A stretch of 64,000 bases of DNA from Pedobacter planticolens (GCF_014172375.1 NZ_WNXD01000002.1:868001-932000), one strand, 5' to 3'; positions 36,064 to 46,629 are shown, counted from the stretch's first letter. Program-made: numbers and translations. The notes: generated by a model from the sequence alone, not told the origin.

Positions 36064-39000
36064 ATGAAAAAACTTGTACTAAGTTTATTCATTTTATGTT
36101 GTACAGTTATGACTGTTTTTTCGCAAGGGCGAACAATTACAGGTACTGTAACATCAAATGAAGAGGGCTTGCCTATTCCTGGCGTAAGCGTAAAGGTAAA
36201 AGGAACCAATTTGGGAGTGTCTACAAATGCTAATGGAAAGTATTCATTAGTTGTTCCCGCCACAGCAACTGCCCTTGAGTTTAGCTCATTGGGGTTTGTG
36301 CTTCAGACAATAGCAATTAATGGAACTGTAGTGAATGCCAGTTTAGTTTCAGACTCGAAAGCGTTAACCGAAGTTATCGTAACAGGTTATGGCGTTCAAA
36401 AGAAAAGAGAAGTGACAGGAGCAATCGCTCAAATTAAAGGAGAATCTTTTCAAGATCAACCAATCCAATCATTCGACAAAGCACTACAAGGTAGAGCAGC
36501 TGGTGTGCAAGTAAATTCTACAAGTGGACAACCAGGTGGAGGTATCTCTGTAAACATTAGGGGTACTGCTACAATTAATGGCTCTACACAGCCACTTTAC
36601 ATTGTTGATGGTGTTCAAATGAACTCTGGAGGTGTATCAGGACAAACTTCTGTTAACACATTAGCCTCAATTAACCCTAATGATATCGAATCGATTGAGA
36701 TATTAAAAGATGCAGCTTCTGCAGCTATTTATGGTTCATTAGCGGGTAATGGCGTTGTTTTAATTACTACCAAAAAAGGTAAAGCAGGAAAATCTGTAAT
36801 TAGAGCATCTGCTCAAATCGGTAATGCAAAACAGTATAACCCTTATGAATTATTAGATGCGGCAACTTGGTACAAACTGCGTGTTGAAGCTTTCGAAAAC
36901 CAATATGTAAGGGCGGGACTTTCTGCCGCACAAGGAGCTATTGAAGCTGCAAAAGCAACATTCCCAGCACTAGCTGGAGGAGTTCCAGCTACAATTGATG
37001 ATTACAATTGGATTGACGCTGTTTCTCAAACGGGAAAAAACAGCCAGTATGATTTATCTGTTTCGGGTGGAGATGCTAAAACTAAGTTTTTCATTTCAGG
37101 CTCATACAACAATAATGATGGTACAATCCTTTCATCTAATTTTAAAAGAGGAACTTTAAGAGCAAACTTAGAGCATGCAATTTCTGATAAATTAACAATT
37201 TCAGCATCATTGAGCTTAGCTGCTAATAAAGCAACTGGGCCATCAACAAATGCTGGTTTCTTTACTAATACTCCTTTTACAGGGGTGTTGTTAACTGCGC
37301 CAGTAAATAAAGTATATAATGCTGATGGAACATTTAATACTACTTTTGTTGGAACAAATAATCAAAACTCTGTACAAAATATAAAACAAGAGATTAGAAA
37401 AGCCGGAACATTCCAAACGGTAAGTAATTTATCTTTAACGTATAAAATATTACCTGGTTTAAGTGCTAAAGTATTTGGAGGTGTTGATTTTTCGGATGTT
37501 AGTGACTTAAACTACAGACCAGCAACTTTATCTGCAGCTGCAGGATCGGTTGGTAGTGGTAGTGAATCTTTTAGAAGAAACATTAACTATACTACAACTG
37601 GTACTGTAAATTATGCAAAAAACATAGGCGATCACAATTTCAGCGTATTAGGAGGTTTCGAATTTAGAGAAGTTACGGGTACAGTTTTAACTGGTACTGC
37701 TCAAGGCTTCGCAAGTCCTGTAATTTCCTTATTAAGTGGTGCTTCTACACCAACAGGTACTGCTTCAACTTTTACAGGTTATAGAACAGCTGGTATTTTG
37801 GGGAATGCTAAATACGATTACAAAGGAAAATATCTTTTCTCTACTAACTTAAGGTATGATGGGTCTTCTAGATTTGGAGCTAATCAGAAATTTGGTTTAT
37901 TCTATGGAGTATCTGCTGGTTGGAGGGTGATTGATGAAGATTTCATGAAAAGCCAAACTACTGTTAGTGATTTAAAATTAAGAGCAAGTTATGGAGAAAC
38001 TGGGGTTCAACCAACTGATAACTTTGGAGTAATAGCACTTTATGGAATTGGTGGTCAATATGGTAACCCTGGACTATCAGGTGGACTAAGACCGAATCAA
38101 TTACCTAATCCTGATTTGACTTGGGAAGTTTCGAAACAAGTTAACTTTGGTCTAGATCTTGGATTCTTGAAGAACAGAATTACATTAGCATTTGATATTT
38201 ATCGTAAAACAAACTCTGACTTGATTTTGCCAAGAACATTACCTGGTGATTCTGGTTTTGGATCAATTAACGAAAATGCAGGTAAAGCGAAAACCGAAGG
38301 TATTGATATTGACTTAAATACAAGAAATATCGAAACCAAAGATTTTAGCTGGTCTACTAACTTTAATATTGCATTTAATAGAAATGAATTACTTCAGTTA
38401 AACAATGGATTAACTAATATTAGTGATTTCTTCTATACAGTTGGTATGCCTTTATATCAGATTTTTACGTTTAAATACGCAGGTGTAAATCCAGCAGATG
38501 GTAGACCGATGTATTATGATAAAAACAGTAACATTACCTATAACCCTACTAACGCAGATAGATATTATATCGGTGATCAAAATCCAGATTTCTTTGGAGG
38601 GTTTACCAATACATTTAAATATAAGGGCCTTACGCTCGATTTCTTGTTTCAATATCAATATGGAAACTCTGCATATCTTCAGAGTGCCCAATATATTGAG
38701 CAATCAGGAAGTATCGCTAACAATCAGCTAGTTTCACAATTAGATAGATGGACTACCCCAGGTCAATTAACCGCTGTTCCTAGAGCATTCCAAGGACAAG
38801 TTGAGCCAGGAGGTTATTCTATGATCAATTTTTCAAGCAGATTTGTTGAGAAAGCATCTTATATCCGTTTGAAATCAGCAAACATCAGTTATAAATTGCC
38901 TGAATCAATCACTCAAAAAATTGGAATTCCGAATGTTACTTTAAGCCTTCAAGGCCTTAACCTAGTAACCTTTACAAATTATAGAGGTGATGATCCTGAG

Positions 39001-39072
39001 AATACTGGTAATAACTTGAATTTTTACCCTAATCCAAGAATTATTTCTGGTGGTATAAGTGTTCAATTTTAA
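36064..39072 (+). CDS. SusC/RagA-type TonB-linked outer-membrane transporter
   Basis: The 1002-residue protein has a signal peptide (FSQ end), a CarboxypepD_reg domain (about residues 24-100: TITGTVTSNEEGLPIPGVSV), a TonB-box-like stretch before VIVTGYGVQKKREVTGA, and a plug (residues 110-230 with VNIRGTATINGSTQPLYIVDGV and IEILKDAASAAIYGS). A barrel follows, ending GGISVQF. SusC proteins import oligosaccharides or peptides together with a SusD lid. It starts a three-gene operon. No sigma/anti-sigma pair, hybrid sensor or glycoside hydrolase is adjacent, so the substrate is unknown. Confidence 0.96.
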   Translation: MKKLVLSLFILCCTVMTVFSQGRTITGTVTSNEEGLPIPGVSVKVKGTNLGVSTNANGKYSLVVPATATALEFSSLGFVLQTIAINGTVVNASLVSDSKALTEVIVTGYGVQKKREVTGAIAQIKGESFQDQPIQSFDKALQGRAAGVQVNSTSGQPGGGISVNIRGTATINGSTQPLYIVDGVQMNSGGVSGQTSVNTLASINPNDIESIEILKDAASAAIYGSLAGNGVVLITTKKGKAGKSVIRASAQIGNAKQYNPYELLDAATWYKLRVEAFENQYVRAGLSAAQGAIEAAKATFPALAGGVPATIDDYNWIDAVSQTGKNSQYDLSVSGGDAKTKFFISGSYNNNDGTILSSNFKRGTLRANLEHAISDKLTISASLSLAANKATGPSTNAGFFTNTPFTGVLLTAPVNKVYNADGTFNTTFVGTNNQNSVQNIKQEIRKAGTFQTVSNLSLTYKILPGLSAKVFGGVDFSDVSDLNYRPATLSAAAGSVGSGSESFRRNINYTTTGTVNYAKNIGDHNFSVLGGFEFREVTGTVLTGTAQGFASPVISLLSGASTPTGTASTFTGYRTAGILGNAKYDYKGKYLFSTNLRYDGSSRFGANQKFGLFYGVSAGWRVIDEDFMKSQTTVSDLKLRASYGETGVQPTDNFGVIALYGIGGQYGNPGLSGGLRPNQLPNPDLTWEVSKQVNFGLDLGFLKNRITLAFDIYRKTNSDLILPRTLPGDSGFGSINENAGKAKTEGIDIDLNTRNIETKDFSWSTNFNIAFNRNELLQLNNGLTNISDFFYTVGMPLYQIFTFKYAGVNPADGRPMYYDKNSNITYNPTNADRYYIGDQNPDFFGGFTNTFKYKGLTLDFLFQYQYGNSAYLQSAQYIEQSGSIANNQLVSQLDRWTTPGQLTAVPRAFQGQVEPGGYSMINFSSRFVEKASYIRLKSANISYKLPESITQKIGIPNVTLSLQGLNLVTFTNYRGDDPENTGNNLNFYPNPRIISGGISVQF

Positions 39073-39082
39073 AATATAAAAA

Positions 39083-40594
39083 ATGAAAAATAAACTATAT
39101 ATATATGTTGCCACAGCATTGCTATTTGCTGTTACGGTAACATCATGCGAAAAAATAGTGGAGATAGATCCGCAGAATTCGGTTACACCTGCTGTTGCAT
39201 TAAAAGACGTTGACGGGTACCAATCTGTTCTGATTTCTGTTTACGATAGGTTACAAACTTATGGTTATTACGGCAGAGACATGGCAATTATGGGCGATGC
39301 TTTAGCTGATAATCTATTTACTGCTACAGCCATATCTGGGAGTAGATATAATACTCAAAATTTAAATTCAAGGGGCGCTCATTATAATATATGGGCAAAT
39401 GCTTATGGAGCTATTAATGAGCTTAATATTATTATTTCTGGTATTGATGGTTTGCAAGATGTGCCAACCAGTAAAGCTGGATTAAGGGTAAGAGTTAAGG
39501 CTGAAGCTTTGGCATTAAGAGGAATGGTATATTTTGATCTTGCTAGAATTTATGGTTACGAACCTACTAAAGTGCCAACTACTGGTACCAATGCAAACTT
39601 TAATAAAAGCGCTGTATTGAGATTAACCCCAACTACATTAGCAGCAGAGGCAGCTTCAAAACCTAGAGCAACCATTCTGGAAGTTTATGCAAGTATTGAA
39701 AAAGATTTGCTTGCGTCTATCGCTGCATTTCAAAGTGGCCCTAGTGTGGATGCGGCGTTTGTAATTAAGTCATCAAATCCATATAGAGTAACAGAAAGTT
39801 TTACTCATGGCCTTTTAGGTAAAGTTTATTTGTATTGGGGGGGTAAAGATGCAGCAGCGGTTACAGAGTTTGATAAAGCGCTAAATCCAACTATTACAAC
39901 CGCAGTGCTTTCTGCAGCTGGAAATGCAGCAGCAGATTTCAAAAAAGTTCCACACCCAGAATCATTGTTTGAATTAAACTATGTGCAATCTGTTGAAGTT
40001 GTTGGAGTTACAGGAAGTAATGATGGTTTGTTTACCTACACACAGCCAACAGGAACCAATGCAAATAATTTAGCAACTTTTGGTGGACAAACTGTTTCAA
40101 ACGAATTAGTTGCCTTGCTTGAGCCAGGTGATGATAGAAGAGCCCTAATTTTCAGTGCTCGTACGTCAACTAATGCTGTTGTATATAACTGGGCAAATAA
40201 ATATCCAAGTTCTAATGGTGCCTACACAGATAATGTTAAAATAATGAGGTATGCGGATGTGTTATTAATGAAGGCTGAAGCACTAGCCAATCAAGGTTTT
40301 TATCCACAAGCTGCGGCACTTGTTGTTCAACTTAGAACAAGTCGTAATGCAACAGTTGTGGGTGTTCCTGTAACTGCAGCTATTATAGATTATATCCAAG
40401 ATGAGAGAAGAAGAGAATTGTTCTTTGAAGGACACAGATGGTTTGATTTGAAACGTTTGGGTAAAACAATTACTAAACCTGCTCAAGCAACTGCTGCAGT
40501 CCCAGTTGTATATACAGATTATAGGATTTTAGCGCCAATTCCAACAGGTGAGATATCTTTAAATCCATCATTACCACAAAACCCAAATTATTAA
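39083..40594 (+). CDS. SusD/RagB-type nutrient-binding lipoprotein
   Basis: The lipobox TSC near residue 22 anchors it to the outer membrane. The alpha-helical SusD fold is indicated by ALALRGMVYFDLARIYG, VKIMRYADVLLMKAEAL and the C-terminal DERRRELFFEGHRWFDLKRLG, with the usual ending NPSLPQNPNY. It forms the lid on the SusC barrel encoded 10 bases upstream. Its ligand specificity cannot be read from the sequence. Confidence 0.95.
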   Translation: MKNKLYIYVATALLFAVTVTSCEKIVEIDPQNSVTPAVALKDVDGYQSVLISVYDRLQTYGYYGRDMAIMGDALADNLFTATAISGSRYNTQNLNSRGAHYNIWANAYGAINELNIIISGIDGLQDVPTSKAGLRVRVKAEALALRGMVYFDLARIYGYEPTKVPTTGTNANFNKSAVLRLTPTTLAAEAASKPRATILEVYASIEKDLLASIAAFQSGPSVDAAFVIKSSNPYRVTESFTHGLLGKVYLYWGGKDAAAVTEFDKALNPTITTAVLSAAGNAAADFKKVPHPESLFELNYVQSVEVVGVTGSNDGLFTYTQPTGTNANNLATFGGQTVSNELVALLEPGDDRRALIFSARTSTNAVVYNWANKYPSSNGAYTDNVKIMRYADVLLMKAEALANQGFYPQAAALVVQLRTSRNATVVGVPVTAAIIDYIQDERRRELFFEGHRWFDLKRLGKTITKPAQATAAVPVVYTDYRILAPIPTGEISLNPSLPQNPNY

Positions 40595-40600
40595 AAGATT

Positions 40601-41131
40601 ATGTTTAAAAAATATATTATTTACCCTATTGCCTTATTTGTTCTAGGAACAATATTTGTAGGGTGTTTCCCTGAAAAATCGGAAACAGCGCTTATTTATG
40701 ATGGGCCTGTAGTTGCAGAGATTAAGAACTTTACATTTGGTCAACAGACATCGGTATTGAATGCAAAAGGAGTTGTTGCTGCAGTTGCACAGACCGACTC
40801 ATCAAGAACTGTTTTACTAAACGTAAGAGGTACAGATAGCGTTTTAGTTCAGTTGGTAGGGCCACAAAGTGCGGCGCCAATTGATGTGAATTTTAAAATA
40901 AGAGCAACAAGTACTGCGGTTGAAGGAACTCATTATAATTTGGTTCCTGCTGGCGTTAGAAAAGTTACTTTTGCACCTAATACATCATTGGCTTATATTA
41001 AAGTAAATATGGTAGCGAATAGTTTAACAACTGTTGGAGATCAAAGGACTGTTATTTTCGATTTGCAAAGCGACGGTCAGGTTAAACCAAATCCTAATTT
41101 TAACAAGTTTATTATTACACTTAGGAGATAG
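40601..41131 (+). CDS. SusCD-associated surface lipoprotein (DUF4843-like)
   Basis: This 176-residue protein has the lipobox FVGC near residue 22. It has a beta-rich body ending with EGTHYNLVPAGVRKVTFAPNT and a final strand RTVIFDLQSD, a layout seen in Calx-beta/DUF4843-like lipoproteins encoded after susD genes. It starts six bases after the susD stop and is followed by a strong terminator, so it is the last gene of the operon. It may add a surface ligand-binding module. Family assignment is tentative. Confidence 0.7.
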   Translation: MFKKYIIYPIALFVLGTIFVGCFPEKSETALIYDGPVVAEIKNFTFGQQTSVLNAKGVVAAVAQTDSSRTVLLNVRGTDSVLVQLVGPQSAAPIDVNFKIRATSTAVEGTHYNLVPAGVRKVTFAPNTSLAYIKVNMVANSLTTVGDQRTVIFDLQSDGQVKPNPNFNKFIITLRR

Positions 41132-41149
41132 TATAGCCTAATAATGTAA

Positions 41150-41182
41150 AAAAGTCCGTTGATATTATCAACGGACTTTTTT
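41150..41182 (+). terminator. Rho-independent terminator of the susC-susD operon
   Basis: A 14-bp stem (AAAAGTCCGTTGAT with ATCAACGGACTTTT), a three-base loop and a T run follow the last gene. Confidence 0.92.
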
Positions 41183-41207
41183 ATATTTAAATTAAATAGT
41201 ACATCTT

Positions 41208-41879
41208 ATGAAAAAGGTTTTATTAGTAGCATCGTTAATTTTTCCACTCTTTGCTTTCGCTCAGCGAGATTTAACGATGAACCAAATGTTTCTAGCTAGA
41301 GGATTGGCTGTTCCAGGTGATATAGTAGGTAGAACTGATGTTGTCGGGTATGAATTCTTAGATGATAATTGGTCAGATGCGATAGTTCAAACACAGAAAG
41401 GCGAGATCTACAAAGATATTAAGGTTAAGTATAGTGTTTTAGAAGATTTACTTTATTTTCTGGGAGAAAAAGATGCAGTAATGAAATTTATTGTTCCAAT
41501 TAAAGAATTTTCTTTGTTACCCACTACTGGATCTCCCAAAGTTTTTAGAAGCGGGTTTCCAAAAATCAGCGATTATAATGAAGCCTCTTTTTATCAGGTG
41601 CTAACAGAAGGTAAAGTGATGTTACTGAAGAAAACTAGCAAGAGAATAACAGATAGAAGAGAGTACAATTCGGCGGTAACCACTAAAGAATTTATAGGCA
41701 ATACAAAATACTTTTTATATCAAGATGGTAAAATGATAGAATTAAAAAAGGATAAATCATTTATACTATCCTATCTAGGTAAGAAAGAAGAAATGCAGAA
41801 ATTTATAGCTAGCAATAAAGCCGATGTAAAAAATGAAGTACATTTAATAGCACTTTTCAATTTTTACAACTCTTTATAA
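41208..41879 (+). CDS. Secreted protein of unknown function
   Basis: A signal peptide (MKKVLLVASLIFPLFAFAQ) precedes 204 mature residues with no recognised domain. The body is rich in Lys and aromatic residues and alternates short strands (VVGYEFLDDNWSDAIVQT, KFIVPIKEFSLLP) with a helical C-terminus. It lies beyond the susCD terminator, so it is probably a separate unit. Its stop codon is one base from the convergent doxX stop. Confidence 0.7.
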   Translation: MKKVLLVASLIFPLFAFAQRDLTMNQMFLARGLAVPGDIVGRTDVVGYEFLDDNWSDAIVQTQKGEIYKDIKVKYSVLEDLLYFLGEKDAVMKFIVPIKEFSLLPTTGSPKVFRSGFPKISDYNEASFYQVLTEGKVMLLKKTSKRITDRREYNSAVTTKEFIGNTKYFLYQDGKMIELKKDKSFILSYLGKKEEMQKFIASNKADVKNEVHLIALFNFYNSL

Positions 41880-41880
41880 A

Positions 41881-42288
41881 TTACTTCTTATCAATACTAT
41901 ATTTCCCAGGGCCAACAAATAACAACCCAAAAAATACAATGCCAAGCTCAATAGCATGAGAAGCACCGCCAATACCATCGCCTTTGCTAAAATGAACCAA
42001 AGCTGCAATAATCATTGTAAAAACCAATAAGATATTTACAGGGCGAAAAAACAATCCTAAGATTAATAAAAACCCACCAAAGGTTTCAGTAGCTGCGGCC
42101 ATAAATCCCCATGCAACAGGTAAAAAATCAATACCAATTAATTTCATACTTCCGCCAAGTCCTTTCCATGTGTCTACGCCACCCATAATTTTTGGGAAAC
42201 CGTGAATCATAAACATCACGCCTAAACCAAGTCTAATGATTAATAATCCAGTATTACGGTATTTGCCTAAAGAGTCGAAAATTGCCAT
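41881..42288 (-). CDS. DoxX family membrane protein
   Basis: The 135-residue protein has four hydrophobic helices with the DoxX pattern: RNTGLLIIRLGLGVMFMIHG, ATETFGGFLLILGLFFRP, and a final helix ending GPGKYSIDKK. DoxX proteins are small membrane components tied to thiosulfate oxidation or oxidative stress in a few species; the role here is unknown. It starts two bases after the LD-carboxypeptidase stop, so the two are cotranscribed. The GKYSIDKK end is echoed by a short remnant at about 35.6 kb. Confidence 0.88.
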   Translation of the reverse strand: MAIFDSLGKYRNTGLLIIRLGLGVMFMIHGFPKIMGGVDTWKGLGGSMKLIGIDFLPVAWGFMAAATETFGGFLLILGLFFRPVNILLVFTMIIAALVHFSKGDGIGGASHAIELGIVFFGLLFVGPGKYSIDKK

Positions 42289-42290
42289 TT

Positions 42291-43190
42291 TTATAAAAAG
42301 TTTAATTGAACGTTATGCTTATCTACTTGTAAAGATACATTTTTGCCTACAACCATTGCACGGTTATCCTCAATATGCCCAGTAGGGAAATTAAAACACA
42401 CAGGGTAATCATATTCCTTTACCAATTCCCAAATTACTTCTTCAGGCGATTGCCCAAATGGGATTTTCTCTTCAGCAATTTCATTAAAAGCACCAATAAT
42501 TAACCCTTTTAGTTTGGCTAATTTACCAGCTCTTTTTAGCAAACGCATCATTCTATCTATCGAATATTCATGTTCGCCAACATCTTCTAAAAAGAGAATT
42601 TTATCCGTATAATCCATTTCAGAAACAGAGCCTTCCACAGCAATTAACAAACTTAAATTTCCGCCAATTAAAATCCCTTCGGTAGTACCAACTCGATTAG
42701 GAAATCCGCTGGAATAGGTATAAGAAACAGGTTCGCCAAAAAGAGACTTTCTCAAGCTTTCCAAGGCTTCAGTAGTGCTTTCATCAAACGTATAAGGCAT
42801 TTGTGCATGAATGCTTTGTGTATTTAATTCCGCCAATGCGTGAGAAAGCAAAATGGTAATGTCGCTAAAACCAACCAGCCATTTAGGGTTTTCATTAAAA
42901 GTGGTAAAATCAAGCTTGTCGATTATTCTAATGGTACCATAACCACCACGCCCAGCAATAATTGCTTTAATACTTTTATCATCCAAAAACTGCTGTAAAT
43001 CGGCTGTTCTTTCATCATCTGTACCCGAAAACTGATGGTAAGATCCAGTTATTGTTTTACCAATAACTACCTCTAATCCCCATTGTTGTAAAGTGGCAAT
43101 TGCACTAGCAATACTTTTTGGTAATTTCTTAGCAGGACAAACTACTGCAATTTTGTCCCCTTTTTTTAAATACTCTGGCTGTTTAATCAT
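42291..43190 (-). CDS. LD-carboxypeptidase (S66 family, LdcA/MccF-like)
   Basis: S66 enzymes remove the terminal D-Ala from murein tetrapeptides (LdcA) or inactivate microcin C (MccF). The start at 43190 (MIKQPEYLKKGDKIAVV) is chosen because the longer frame runs into metG. The motifs GRGGYG, VGFSDITILL (nucleophile Ser), ILFLEDVGEHEYSIDRM (Glu) and FPTGHIEDN (His) give the Ser-Glu-His triad. At 299 residues it is normal. It is divergent from metG with only 39 bases between them. Confidence 0.9.
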   Translation of the reverse strand: MIKQPEYLKKGDKIAVVCPAKKLPKSIASAIATLQQWGLEVVIGKTITGSYHQFSGTDDERTADLQQFLDDKSIKAIIAGRGGYGTIRIIDKLDFTTFNENPKWLVGFSDITILLSHALAELNTQSIHAQMPYTFDESTTEALESLRKSLFGEPVSYTYSSGFPNRVGTTEGILIGGNLSLLIAVEGSVSEMDYTDKILFLEDVGEHEYSIDRMMRLLKRAGKLAKLKGLIIGAFNEIAEEKIPFGQSPEEVIWELVKEYDYPVCFNFPTGHIEDNRAMVVGKNVSLQVDKHNVQLNFL

Positions 43191-43202
43191 AGGTAAAACA
43201 CT

Positions 43203-43210
43203 TATCTTTG
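43203..43210 (+). promoter_or_regulatory. -7 box of metG
   Basis: TATCTTTG matches TAnnTTTG and lies 20 bases before the TTG start of metG, within the 39-base divergent spacer. Confidence 0.5.
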
Positions 43211-43229
43211 CCAAAATAAATAAATAGTT

Positions 43230-45338
43230 TTGGATAATAGTAAAATTAAAAGATATACCGTAACGGCAGCCTTGCCTTACACCAATGGCCCGGTGCATAT
43301 TGGCCACTTAGCAGGCGTTTATTTGCCAGCAGATACTTATGTGCGTTATCTTCGTTCGAATAAAAGAGATGTTAAGTTTATTTGTGGTTCTGATGAAAAT
43401 GGCGTTCCTATTACGTTAAAAGCGAAGAAAGAAGGCGTTTCACCTCAAGAAATAGTAGATAAATACCATAAAATTATTGGCGATTCTTTTAAAGAGTTTG
43501 GCGTTTCTTTTGATATTTATCACCGTACATCATCCCTAACTCACCACCAAACAGCAGCAGATTTCTTCAAAAAACTATATAATGATGGTGTTTTTACAGA
43601 AGAAATTACTGAGCAATATTACGACGAAAAAGCACAAACATTTTTGGCAGACCGATACATTACAGGAACTTGTCCGAAATGTGGTAATGAAAATGCCTAC
43701 GGCGATCAATGCGAAAACTGTGGTAGTACCTTAAACGCAACAGATTTAATCAATCCAAAGTCTACTTTATCTGGCGAGCCACCTGTTCGCAAAGAAACGA
43801 AGAATTGGTTTTTGCCATTAGATAAATACGAAGATAAATTAAGAACCTATATCGAAAGTCATAAAGAATGGCGACCAAATGTGTATGGTCAATGTCAAAG
43901 TTGGTTAAATGCAGGTTTGCAGCCAAGGGCAATGACAAGAGATTTAGATTGGGGAATAAAAGTTCCAATAAAAGGAGCTGATGGTAAAGTTTTGTACGTG
44001 TGGTTTGATGCACCAATTGGTTATATTTCTGCTACGAAAGAATTGTGTAACTACGCAAAATTGGATGTGTGGAATCCAAAGGCAGAAGAATATTACATCA
44101 ACTCAATGGAAGATGATAAGTGCGGTTGGGAAGAATATTGGAAAGACGACGAAACTAAATTAGTTCACTTTATAGGTAAAGATAATATCGTTTTTCATTG
44201 TATCATTTTTCCAGCAATGCTGATGGCGCATGGCGATTATATTTTAGCTGATAATGTGCCAGCAAATGAGTTCTTGAATTTAGAAGGTCAAAAAATATCT
44301 ACCTCTAAAAACTGGGCAGTTTGGCTTAATGAGTACTTACTAGAGTTTAAAGATAAGCAAGATGTTTTGCGTTATGTATTAACCGCTACCGCTCCAGAAA
44401 CGAAGGATAATGATTTTACGTGGAAAGATTTTCAGGCTCGTAATAACAACGAATTAGTTGCCATATTGGGCAATTTCATTAATCGTGTTACCGTACTTAC
44501 CCACAAGTATTTTAATGGTAAAGTGCCCATGTTAATGGAAATAACAGCACAAGATCAAGCTGTAATTGACGAGTTAGCTGCATATCCTGCCAAAGTTAGT
44601 GCGTCTATAGAAAATTATCGTTTTAGAGAAGCCTTAGGTGAAGTGATGAATGTTGCTCGTTTAGGGAATAAATACTTGGCGGAAACAGAACCTTGGAAAG
44701 CCATTAAAACAGATGAAGACAGAGTAAGAACCATTTTAAATATCAGCTTGCAAATTGCTGCAAATATTGAAATTTTAATAGAGCCGTTCTTGCCTTTTAC
44801 GGCAGATAAGTTAATGAAAATGTTAAACTACGGTGGCTATCAATGGGAAGATGCAGGTAAAATTAATTTGTTAGCACGAGGACATCAATTGAACGAGCCA
44901 GAATTACTGTTTAGCAAAATTGAAGACGAAGAAGTACAAGCACAGATTGATAAATTAAATAATAGTAAATCTGCTAATGAAAAAGCAAATGCAACCTTAG
45001 TCCCTGCAAAAGATAATATTCAATTTGACCAATTTGGCACAATGGATATTCGTGTAGCAACCATTACCGCTGCCGAAAAAGTAGAGAAAACTAAAAAGCT
45101 ATTAAAGCTAACCGTAAACACAGGTTTAGATGAACGCACAGTAGTTTCGGGCATTGCCGAATATTATAAACCCGAAGATATTATTGGTCAGCAAGTAAGC
45201 CTTTTGGTAAACTTAGCACCAAGAGAAATAAAAGGAATAGTATCTCAAGGTATGATTTTAATGGCCGAAGATTCGGAAGGTAAACTTACTTTTGTTGCAC
45301 CTACAGGGAAATTTGAAAACGGAAGTGTAGTGAGATAA
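43230..45338 (+). CDS. metG: Methionyl-tRNA synthetase
   Basis: This enzyme charges tRNA-Met with methionine. The class I HIGH motif is at residues 23-26, the zinc-binding connective peptide has [18 protein letters not shown] (about 150-166), and the KMSKS loop appears as KISTS. The anticodon-binding helical domain is followed by a C-terminal EMAPII-like tRNA-binding domain (about 600-702). The start is TTG, since no ATG precedes the conserved [14 protein letters not shown]. The total of 702 residues suits the dimeric form of the enzyme. Confidence 0.97.
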   Translation: MDNSKIKRYTVTAALPYTNGPVHIGHLAGVYLPADTYVRYLRSNKRDVKFICGSDENGVPITLKAKKEGVSPQEIVDKYHKIIGDSFKEFGVSFDIYHRTSSLTHHQTAADFFKKLYNDGVFTEEITEQYYDEKAQTFLADRYITGTCPKCGNENAYGDQCENCGSTLNATDLINPKSTLSGEPPVRKETKNWFLPLDKYEDKLRTYIESHKEWRPNVYGQCQSWLNAGLQPRAMTRDLDWGIKVPIKGADGKVLYVWFDAPIGYISATKELCNYAKLDVWNPKAEEYYINSMEDDKCGWEEYWKDDETKLVHFIGKDNIVFHCIIFPAMLMAHGDYILADNVPANEFLNLEGQKISTSKNWAVWLNEYLLEFKDKQDVLRYVLTATAPETKDNDFTWKDFQARNNNELVAILGNFINRVTVLTHKYFNGKVPMLMEITAQDQAVIDELAAYPAKVSASIENYRFREALGEVMNVARLGNKYLAETEPWKAIKTDEDRVRTILNISLQIAANIEILIEPFLPFTADKLMKMLNYGGYQWEDAGKINLLARGHQLNEPELLFSKIEDEEVQAQIDKLNNSKSANEKANATLVPAKDNIQFDQFGTMDIRVATITAAEKVEKTKKLLKLTVNTGLDERTVVSGIAEYYKPEDIIGQQVSLLVNLAPREIKGIVSQGMILMAEDSEGKLTFVAPTGKFENGSVVR

Positions 45339-45354
45339 TTGCGATTTTAATTAG

Positions 45355-45392
45355 AATGCCCGATAATGAATGTTTTGTTATCGGGCATTTTG
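45355..45392 (+). terminator. metG terminator hairpin
   Basis: AATGCCCGATAA pairs with TTATCGGGCATT around an 11-base loop, followed by a short T tract. A diverged copy lies at about 46886-46924. Confidence 0.75.
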
Positions 45393-45540
45393 ATTCTTAA
45401 GCTTTTTTACACCATCGGTTGGTGTCTCACCGACCGAAACACAAACTTTTTTGCATTTGTCATGCTGAGCGTAGTCGAAGCACATCGCTCTTCAAAATGT
45501 TAACACTGCGCATCTCAAACAGCGTCAATCCAAAGAAACG

Positions 45541-46629
45541 CTACTTAAATATCTCCCTATATTTCTTTTCAAAGGCTATTGCGTGTTCCATCATCCCGAT
45601 GTCGTTAGGGTGTGTGCCATCAACGGTTGATTCTATTCCCATCCCGATCTCTTTCGTGGTTAAGAGATGAATATTTTTAACCCCTTTTGCTTTAAGTTCA
45701 TTGTATACTTTAACAAGTATTTGGCTTGAAGTTTTAAATTCGGTATTCCTAACTGTATCCAACACATGCTCACTTCCACCACCACTATGTTCTACCAATA
45801 AAATGGGAGCATTGGGTTGCTTTTTCCGCAATGTACTTACCGCTTCATTTATTCTTTTTCTAATTTCCTCTTCAGGGTAAAGCTTTCTCGAACCTAAGTT
45901 AGGCATGCAATCCAGAATAAAAAGCTTAGCATCAATCTGTGCAATATGGTTAATTATTGGAGTCTCCAATCGGCCATTGCCAGAAAAAGCCATATTAATA
46001 ACAGGACTATTTATTTTTCTGCCAAAAATAGAAGGCCAAGCTAAGCCAGGTCTACTTGCGCAGCCACCTTGCGCAATTGAAGTGCCATACACTACAATTG
46101 GTTTTTGTTTGTTAATAGGTAAAAATGTTAATGTTGTCCCTTCATCAACCCCAACTTCCAGCCATTTTACCGAGTTGTATAAAGGCAAATAAAGCCTGAA
46201 GATTTTTCCGCGTTTCGCAGCAAGATTATCGAAAGTATAAGTTACTGTATCTTTAAATGCATAAACTCCGGGTGCCCAATCCCATGCCCCTTTTTCATTG
46301 TGGGCATATAAATCTACTCCACTAACACCGGTCGACGGCATGTGTGGCATGTTTAATGAACCGCTAACCTGATAACGGATCTTTATCTTTTTTGCAGTGC
46401 TCGTAAACTCAATATATTCGCCAGCTGTATTTTGCGAGAGTGCCCACACAGGAGGCCTTACTTCGTCTTTTAATGCATTTGGTAAGCGTTGAAAACTTGT
46501 ACCAATAGTTTCTGGCTGTGCTTGGCCCTGCACTACAGCGAATTTTTGTTGGAGTGGATTGTACCATGTAATTTGAGCTTGACTTTTAGTGAAGATAAAA
46601 AGAAAGAAAAGAATGTATTTGATTTTCAT
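45541..46629 (-). CDS. Secreted SGNH/GDSL-like hydrolase
   Basis: The signal peptide ends KSQAQ. A beta-sandwich domain (about residues 20-170) precedes an SGNH hydrolase domain. Block I appears as VVYGTSIAQGGCASRPG (nucleophile Ser near residue 185), block II has AFSGNGRLE, and the catalytic Asp/His are in DGTHPNDIGM near residue 335. Such two-domain esterases often deacetylate polysaccharides. The gene and its flanks sit between two copies of the metG 3' end, which suggests a local insertion or duplication. Confidence 0.85.
   Translation of the reverse strand: MKIKYILFFLFIFTKSQAQITWYNPLQQKFAVVQGQAQPETIGTSFQRLPNALKDEVRPPVWALSQNTAGEYIEFTSTAKKIKIRYQVSGSLNMPHMPSTGVSGVDLYAHNEKGAWDWAPGVYAFKDTVTYTFDNLAAKRGKIFRLYLPLYNSVKWLEVGVDEGTTLTFLPINKQKPIVVYGTSIAQGGCASRPGLAWPSIFGRKINSPVINMAFSGNGRLETPIINHIAQIDAKLFILDCMPNLGSRKLYPEEEIRKRINEAVSTLRKKQPNAPILLVEHSGGGSEHVLDTVRNTEFKTSSQILVKVYNELKAKGVKNIHLLTTKEIGMGIESTVDGTHPNDIGMMEHAIAFEKKYREIFK

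Noticed and set aside
45419..45670. 83-codon plus-strand frame after metG
   Set aside because: It runs through a TGCTGAGCGTAGTCGAAGCA-type intergenic repeat and antisense to the SGNH gene, with no recognisable features.
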